From: Bacillota bacterium
GTDB taxonomy: Bacteria; Bacillota_I; Bacilli_A; Acholeplasmatales; Acholeplasmataceae
Direction of reading: 5' to 3'
NCBI GenBank assembly: GCA_006226985.1
Contig: SBGC01000177.1
Coordinates: 1-9,582, forward strand
DNA: 9,582 nt
The notes under the pieces are model-generated. The model was given only the letters and a program-made list of their open reading frames with translations. It made no database searches and was not told where the DNA came from. The translations under genes and the position numbers were made by a program. Of this stretch, positions 6,304 to 9,582 are shown piece after piece. Within the stretch, counting starts at the first letter, position 1. Every line of letters starts with the position of its first letter.

Positions 6304-6628
6304 TTCGACTTATGTAGATCGCGGTATCATCAAATGGGCTCCTTTTGATGCACTTGTTGGCTTCCATGGCATTCTTCAAGAAATGCGTCATCAAATGTTT
6401 AAATCCGATAAACCCATGCTAAGTGATGATCAATACGAAGAGCTCAATCAGAAACTTAATCTCGCGTTTAATCTTCAACTTGAAATTCAAGTCGTTTATT
6501 TTACTGATGGCTATACAAAGACAACGTTTGGATTAATTAAGCGAATTGATTGGGTACATCGGACGATTATGTTTTCTCATTTTGAGAAAGTTCAGGCTGA
6601 TGATATCTTAGAAATTAACATCGAGTAG
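6296..6628 (+). CDS. YolD-like protein, partner of the Y-family polymerase
   Basis: A 110-residue protein matching the YolD-like family: an N-terminal DRGIIKWAPFDALVGFHGIL segment (8-27), a helical middle (LSDDQYEELNQKLN) and a C-terminal strand-rich part with Y-F-T-D-G and G-x-I-K-R-I-D elements (about 62-82) ending DDILEIN. In Bacillus and relatives, YolD-like genes sit beside UvrX-type polymerases, and comparative genomics has proposed that they take the place of the UmuD subunit; a biochemical role is not well established. Here it follows the polymerase gene, overlapping it by 8 bp, so both are one translationally coupled unit. There is no signal peptide or membrane segment, so it should be cytoplasmic. 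No terminator follows, so the transcript may extend into the LtaS-family gene. Confidence 0.87.
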   Translation: MHNSTYVDRGIIKWAPFDALVGFHGILQEMRHQMFKSDKPMLSDDQYEELNQKLNLAFNLQLEIQVVYFTDGYTKTTFGLIKRIDWVHRTIMFSHFEKVQADDILEINIE

Positions 6629-6631
6629 TTC

Positions 6632-6659
6632 TTGATTGTTTTTGATTTAGTGCTATAAT
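6632..6659 (+). promoter_or_regulatory. Promoter of the LtaS-family gene
   Basis: TTGATT (6632-6637) is the -35 and TATAAT (6654-6659) the -10, with a 16-nt spacer; TGC at 6651-6653 makes it an extended -10 as well. Predicted start near 6666, leader about 26 nt. Confidence 0.75.
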
Positions 6660-6674
6660 ATGATTAGCAATCAA
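6632..6674. repeat. Nested inverted repeats across the LtaS-family gene promoter
   Basis: TTGATTG (6632-6638) and CAATCAA (6668-6674) are perfect 7-bp arms flanking the whole core promoter. Inside them TGCTA (6651-6655) and TAGCA (6665-6669) form a second 5-bp dyad over the -10. No T-run follows, so this is not a terminator. An operator role is possible but unproven. Confidence 0.4.
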
Positions 6675-6691
6675 ACAGTGGGGAACATATC

Positions 6692-8662
6692 ATGAAAATC
6701 AATAAAAGACATATTTATGTCTTGCTGATTGTCGCAACACTTCTTCTGGCAACGCGACTTATCTTATTTTTGCAAGACTTTACAAATAAAACGGTAGAAA
6801 GCATTCTAATGTGGGTAATCTATGGGGTATCTTTACTCACTTTTTCTGCATATTTATACATGCACCAGGAAAAATTTAAAGACTTTTTAAAGACGTATCG
6901 AGATAAGCTCATTGTTTTCTGCTTAATCGTTTTTTTAGAGATGGGATTAATCATTGCTAATCAATTACCCTTTCAAAAAACACACCTGTTCAGTGTTTTA
7001 TTTATAAGCTTTTTTCTCATATTTATAAGCCTCATTCTTCCTAAAAAAGCTAGCCGAATTTTTGATATTGTCTTAATCGTAATCTTAGGGATTTACACGA
7101 TTGGGCAAGACTTTTATTATGGTATTTTTAACGACATGTTTAGTTTTAAAGAAGCTGTAACCATTCGTGAAGGTGTAGAATCTTCGGAAAGTATGTTTAG
7201 ATTTGATCTGTTTTATGTCATTATGGGGCTCGCTGTAGCAACTGCACTCGTCTTTTATATTAGACACAAAGAGACAAGTCATTATACATTATCAAAGGTA
7301 CGTTTTAAAAAAGCAATGTTAGTCATTGGACTTCCGTTTTTCCTAATCCAACTTAATGCTATTTATCCCGTTAATATAGCAAGACTTCATACAAGTGATC
7401 ACTATCTATATACCAGCATGTTTTCTAAAAAAGATTTAGTCGCTAAGTTTGGACTAACCAATCTATTTGTTAGAGATGTATTCGCTGTAATGACACCTAA
7501 TTTTTCAACAAAACGCGATATCTCTTATATTGAAAATTATTTTGAAAATTATCAAAAATTACACGAAGAAAATGCATATTCTGGTATCTTTGAGGGTAAA
7601 AACCTTGTCTTCATTATGGGTGAAACCTATGATGAACTCGCGTTGAGTGAAACACTAACACCTCATATTTATCGTTTAAAGACCGAAGGTATCAGTTTTG
7701 AAAATCACTATACACCTGTATTTCCTCGAACAACATGCGATACAGAATTCATCATAAATACAAGTATCATTCCTTCAATTGAAGATGGTCCTACATGTTA
7801 CACTTATAATGAAAATAGTTATGAAACATCACTTGCATATCTCTTTAAAAATGAAGGATATATCACAACAGCATTACATAGTAACTATAAAGAATTTTAT
7901 ACGAGACATCTTTTATACAAAGGCTTTAAATATGATCACTTCTATGGACAACACGAACTTGGGCTTAGTGATATAGATATTCGATATGATTCAAGATTTT
8001 ATACGTTTTCTAAAGATTATGTGACACAACAAAATGATCCATTTTTCACGATGATGATCACCCTTTCAGGTCATTCACCATATACAAATTCTAACCTTGC
8101 TGTAAAAGAACATATTGATCAAGTTGATGCTTATTATGGTGATACTTATCCGCAAACCATTAAAAACTATATTGCTTCTCAAATTGAACTTGATTTATTT
8201 GTTAAAAATGTGTTTGATGATCTTGAAGAAAAAGGACTTCTTGAAAATACAGTAATTATCTTAACAGGTGATCACTATCCTTATACACTTGATCAAAATG
8301 ATTACGAGGAAGCAAAAGGAATTGAACATTCGTACGAGAAACATCGAGGTAATCTCTATATATGGTCAAGCGATATCACACCTGCAACGATTACTGAACT
8401 TTCTAGCTCTTTTGATATCCTACCAATGATTAACAATATGTTTAATCTTAGTGGCAATTATAGTCACTATATCGGAAATGACATCTTTAGTAGTACATCA
8501 AATTTGGTTCATTTTAAAGATTATTCTGTATTTGATGGACAAGATCATATCTATTTATCAGGATCATATCAAGGTTTGTTTACTGAACAAATTGAGACAG
8601 CACAAAGAAACTATGAATTATCGAAAAAGTTGTTAAGAACAAACTATTATCACAAACTATAA
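6692..8662 (+). CDS. LtaS-family sulfatase-fold phosphoglycerol transferase, membrane-anchored
   Basis: A 656-residue protein with an N-terminal membrane part and a C-terminal extracellular alkaline-phosphatase/sulfatase-fold domain from about residue 300, as in lipoteichoic acid synthases. Hydrophobic segments fall near 8-27, 38-58, 73-92, 98-117, 122-141, 173-192 and 207-226, about seven against five in Staphylococcus LtaS. Catalytic signatures are all present: E311 in FIMGETYDE (metal ligand), T348 in RTTCDTEF (nucleophile, aligning with Thr300 of LtaS in T-S-D-A-E-F), H461 in SGHSPY, and D527/H528 in TGDHYPY (metal ligands). LtaS enzymes move sn-glycerol-1-phosphate from phosphatidylglycerol onto a glycolipid or a growing chain. 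In a wall-less host the product might be a glycerophosphoryl glycolipid; the acceptor is not evident. GGGGA (6680-6684) lies 7 nt before the ATG. It has its own promoter and ends in a terminator. Confidence 0.88.
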   Translation: MKINKRHIYVLLIVATLLLATRLILFLQDFTNKTVESILMWVIYGVSLLTFSAYLYMHQEKFKDFLKTYRDKLIVFCLIVFLEMGLIIANQLPFQKTHLFSVLFISFFLIFISLILPKKASRIFDIVLIVILGIYTIGQDFYYGIFNDMFSFKEAVTIREGVESSESMFRFDLFYVIMGLAVATALVFYIRHKETSHYTLSKVRFKKAMLVIGLPFFLIQLNAIYPVNIARLHTSDHYLYTSMFSKKDLVAKFGLTNLFVRDVFAVMTPNFSTKRDISYIENYFENYQKLHEENAYSGIFEGKNLVFIMGETYDELALSETLTPHIYRLKTEGISFENHYTPVFPRTTCDTEFIINTSIIPSIEDGPTCYTYNENSYETSLAYLFKNEGYITTALHSNYKEFYTRHLLYKGFKYDHFYGQHELGLSDIDIRYDSRFYTFSKDYVTQQNDPFFTMMITLSGHSPYTNSNLAVKEHIDQVDAYYGDTYPQTIKNYIASQIELDLFVKNVFDDLEEKGLLENTVIILTGDHYPYTLDQNDYEEAKGIEHSYEKHRGNLYIWSSDITPATITELSSSFDILPMINNMFNLSGNYSHYIGNDIFSSTSNLVHFKDYSVFDGQDHIYLSGSYQGLFTEQIETAQRNYELSKKLLRTNYYHKL

Positions 8663-8689
8663 AAAAAAGTCTAGAGATAGACTTTTTTT
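8662..8689. terminator. Bidirectional terminator shared by convergent genes
   Basis: A stem of up to 12 bp pairs 8662-8673 (A-run then GTCTA) with 8678-8689 (TAGAC then T-run) around a GAGA tetraloop. T-runs exist on both strands, so it should work in both directions. It overlaps the last base of the plus-strand stop (8660-8662) and the stop codon of the minus-strand gene (8690-8688). Confidence 0.87.
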
Positions 8690-9542
8690 ATGATTGTAAT
8701 TTTGTAATTTTAGGCATTTCAGTTAACGTGAAGTTAGCTGAGTTAATGCGGTATGTGTTTGAACCATCACCTTCGATTTGCTCAGGGTTGGTAAAGTATA
8801 GTTCACTATTGCCTTTTACCTTAACACCGAGAAGTGATGTAATATTAATATAGATTTTTATTTTTGAGAACACATTGATTTCATCGGGGTTATAAAAAAC
8901 AGAATCTTTTTTAATGATTAAATTGATAATGACATTGTTTCGTTTTGTATGCTCATTATAAAGTAGGAAAGCTCTACTTTCCTTTTCAGATGGTGGCGTA
9001 ATAAACTCATAATTCACGCCATTTCTTTCAAATCTTAGTTTGTCGAATGTAATAGATGATATTATCTTTCCTTCAATAACTCTAAATGGGATTTTTAAGG
9101 AAACAAAGCGAAATTGATCTGGATTCTGATAAATATCATTCTCATTGAGCTTATCTTCAATCATATGAAACATCATACTCTTTCGTTGGATAAGTCTTTC
9201 GATATATCTTGTTGATTCTGCATAAATAAGCATGCGATCCATAAATTCAATAATGGAGTAATTCGATGAAGCGAATTGTAATTCTCTAAAAAGTTCAGCA
9301 CGTCTATTCGTGTCATCGTTAATTTTTACAACTGTTCGATTGTGTGTAAGAATGAGTAAACTGAAGAGTGTGCTTGAACAAAATGAAGCAAAAGCAACAA
9401 AAACCGTAGCAACACGGATACCAATGACATTAAACATTTGATCTAGTTCATCACCAAATAAAAGCATTAAAACAGCTAAAAAAAAGACAATTGAGCTTGC
9501 AATCAGCATAATTGTGATGATGTAATTCTTACTTTTACTCAT
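8688..9542 (-). CDS. Membrane-anchored protein of unknown function, two N-terminal helices
   Basis: A 284-residue protein I do not recognise. Two hydrophobic helices (about 7-29 and 42-66) are joined by a short loop with the acidic turn GDELDQMF. After them comes a basic/polar helical stretch (about 70-135: HNRTVVKINDDTNRRAELFRELQFASSNYSI and following), then a region of alternating polar and hydrophobic residues (about 143-280) suggesting beta strands. The short N-terminus with Lys at 3 and 5, and Arg/Lys after helix 2, place both ends in the cytoplasm under the positive-inside rule. No catalytic motif stands out, so a sensor, scaffold or structural role is as likely as an enzyme. The start at 9542 is the first Met; the upstream sequence has only a weak AGTGA-like binding site 7 nt away. 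Its promoter is probably outside the window. It ends inside the shared terminator. Confidence 0.75.
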   Translation of the reverse strand: MSKSKNYIITIMLIASSIVFFLAVLMLLFGDELDQMFNVIGIRVATVFVAFASFCSSTLFSLLILTHNRTVVKINDDTNRRAELFRELQFASSNYSIIEFMDRMLIYAESTRYIERLIQRKSMMFHMIEDKLNENDIYQNPDQFRFVSLKIPFRVIEGKIISSITFDKLRFERNGVNYEFITPPSEKESRAFLLYNEHTKRNNVIINLIIKKDSVFYNPDEINVFSKIKIYINITSLLGVKVKGNSELYFTNPEQIEGDGSNTYRINSANFTLTEMPKITKLQS

Positions 9543-9582
9543 TTATAAATCACTAACTTTCTACTTAATATTTCTGATATTG

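Noticed and set aside
493..8636. Short ORFs in other frames (for example 493-723, 2169-2357, 4084-4329 minus, 4468-4722 minus, 7085-7282 minus, 7779-7976)
   Set aside because: All lie inside well-supported genes, have no ribosome binding site and read as low-complexity or compositionally odd peptides, so they are shadows.
1..9582. UGA read as tryptophan (Mycoplasma/Spiroplasma code)
   Set aside because: All proteins are full length under the standard code with Trp as TGG, and no gene is interrupted by or extended through TGA.
1..9582. Mobile elements, CRISPR arrays, prophage modules, tRNA or rRNA genes
   Set aside because: No transposase or integrase motifs, terminal repeats, regularly spaced repeats or tRNA-like cloverleaf were seen. 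The UvrX-like gene alone does not show a prophage, as this family is also chromosomal.

Overview
The window is AT-rich, densely packed bacterial DNA with nine plus-strand genes and one minus-strand gene at the right edge. Gene content (Bacillota-type UvrX-like polymerase plus YolD-like protein, LtaS-family enzyme), short gaps and strong AAGGAGG-type ribosome binding sites point to a low-GC Bacillota/Mollicutes genome. An Acholeplasma-like organism is my best guess, but no gene here proves it. The standard genetic code fits: every ORF is full length with tryptophan as TGG, and the ten visible stops are eight TAA and two TAG with no TGA. This excludes the UGA=Trp code of Mycoplasma and Spiroplasma.

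Left part (1-3573). The window opens inside an MFS transporter gene whose start lies to the left. Four bases after it comes a shortened RmlD-like NAD(P)-binding protein, probably in the same operon. Next is a single-gene unit: a good sigma-A promoter whose -10 sits inside a 7-bp inverted repeat, an unrecognised multi-spanning membrane protein, and a clear intrinsic terminator. An EamA/DMT-type transporter follows, with a weak promoter.

Middle (3574-4916). A TGnTATAAT promoter drives a cytoplasmic cyclophilin (PpiB type) and an RluF-type 23S rRNA pseudouridine synthase. They are coupled by a TAATG stop/start overlap, and a hairpin terminator begins directly after the second stop codon.

Right part (4917-9582). 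Another TGnTATAAT promoter precedes a Y-family DNA polymerase of the UvrX/YqjW type and an overlapping YolD-like gene, which is a recognised translesion-synthesis pairing. No LexA/DinR box is visible. Instead the 150-bp leader carries an inverted repeat and TTCATTC repeats one helical turn apart. A gene for an LtaS-family phosphoglycerol transferase follows with its own promoter, overlapped by inverted repeats. It converges on an unrecognised two-helix membrane protein through a shared bidirectional terminator. I see no mobile elements, CRISPR arrays, tRNA or rRNA genes, and no gene-free stretch above 300 bp; the longest gap is 152 bp (4886-5037).

I found no clearly new multi-gene system. The best leads are the possible LexA-independent control of the polymerase/YolD pair, the LtaS-family enzyme in a possibly wall-less cell, the dyad-embedded promoters and the two unrecognised membrane proteins.
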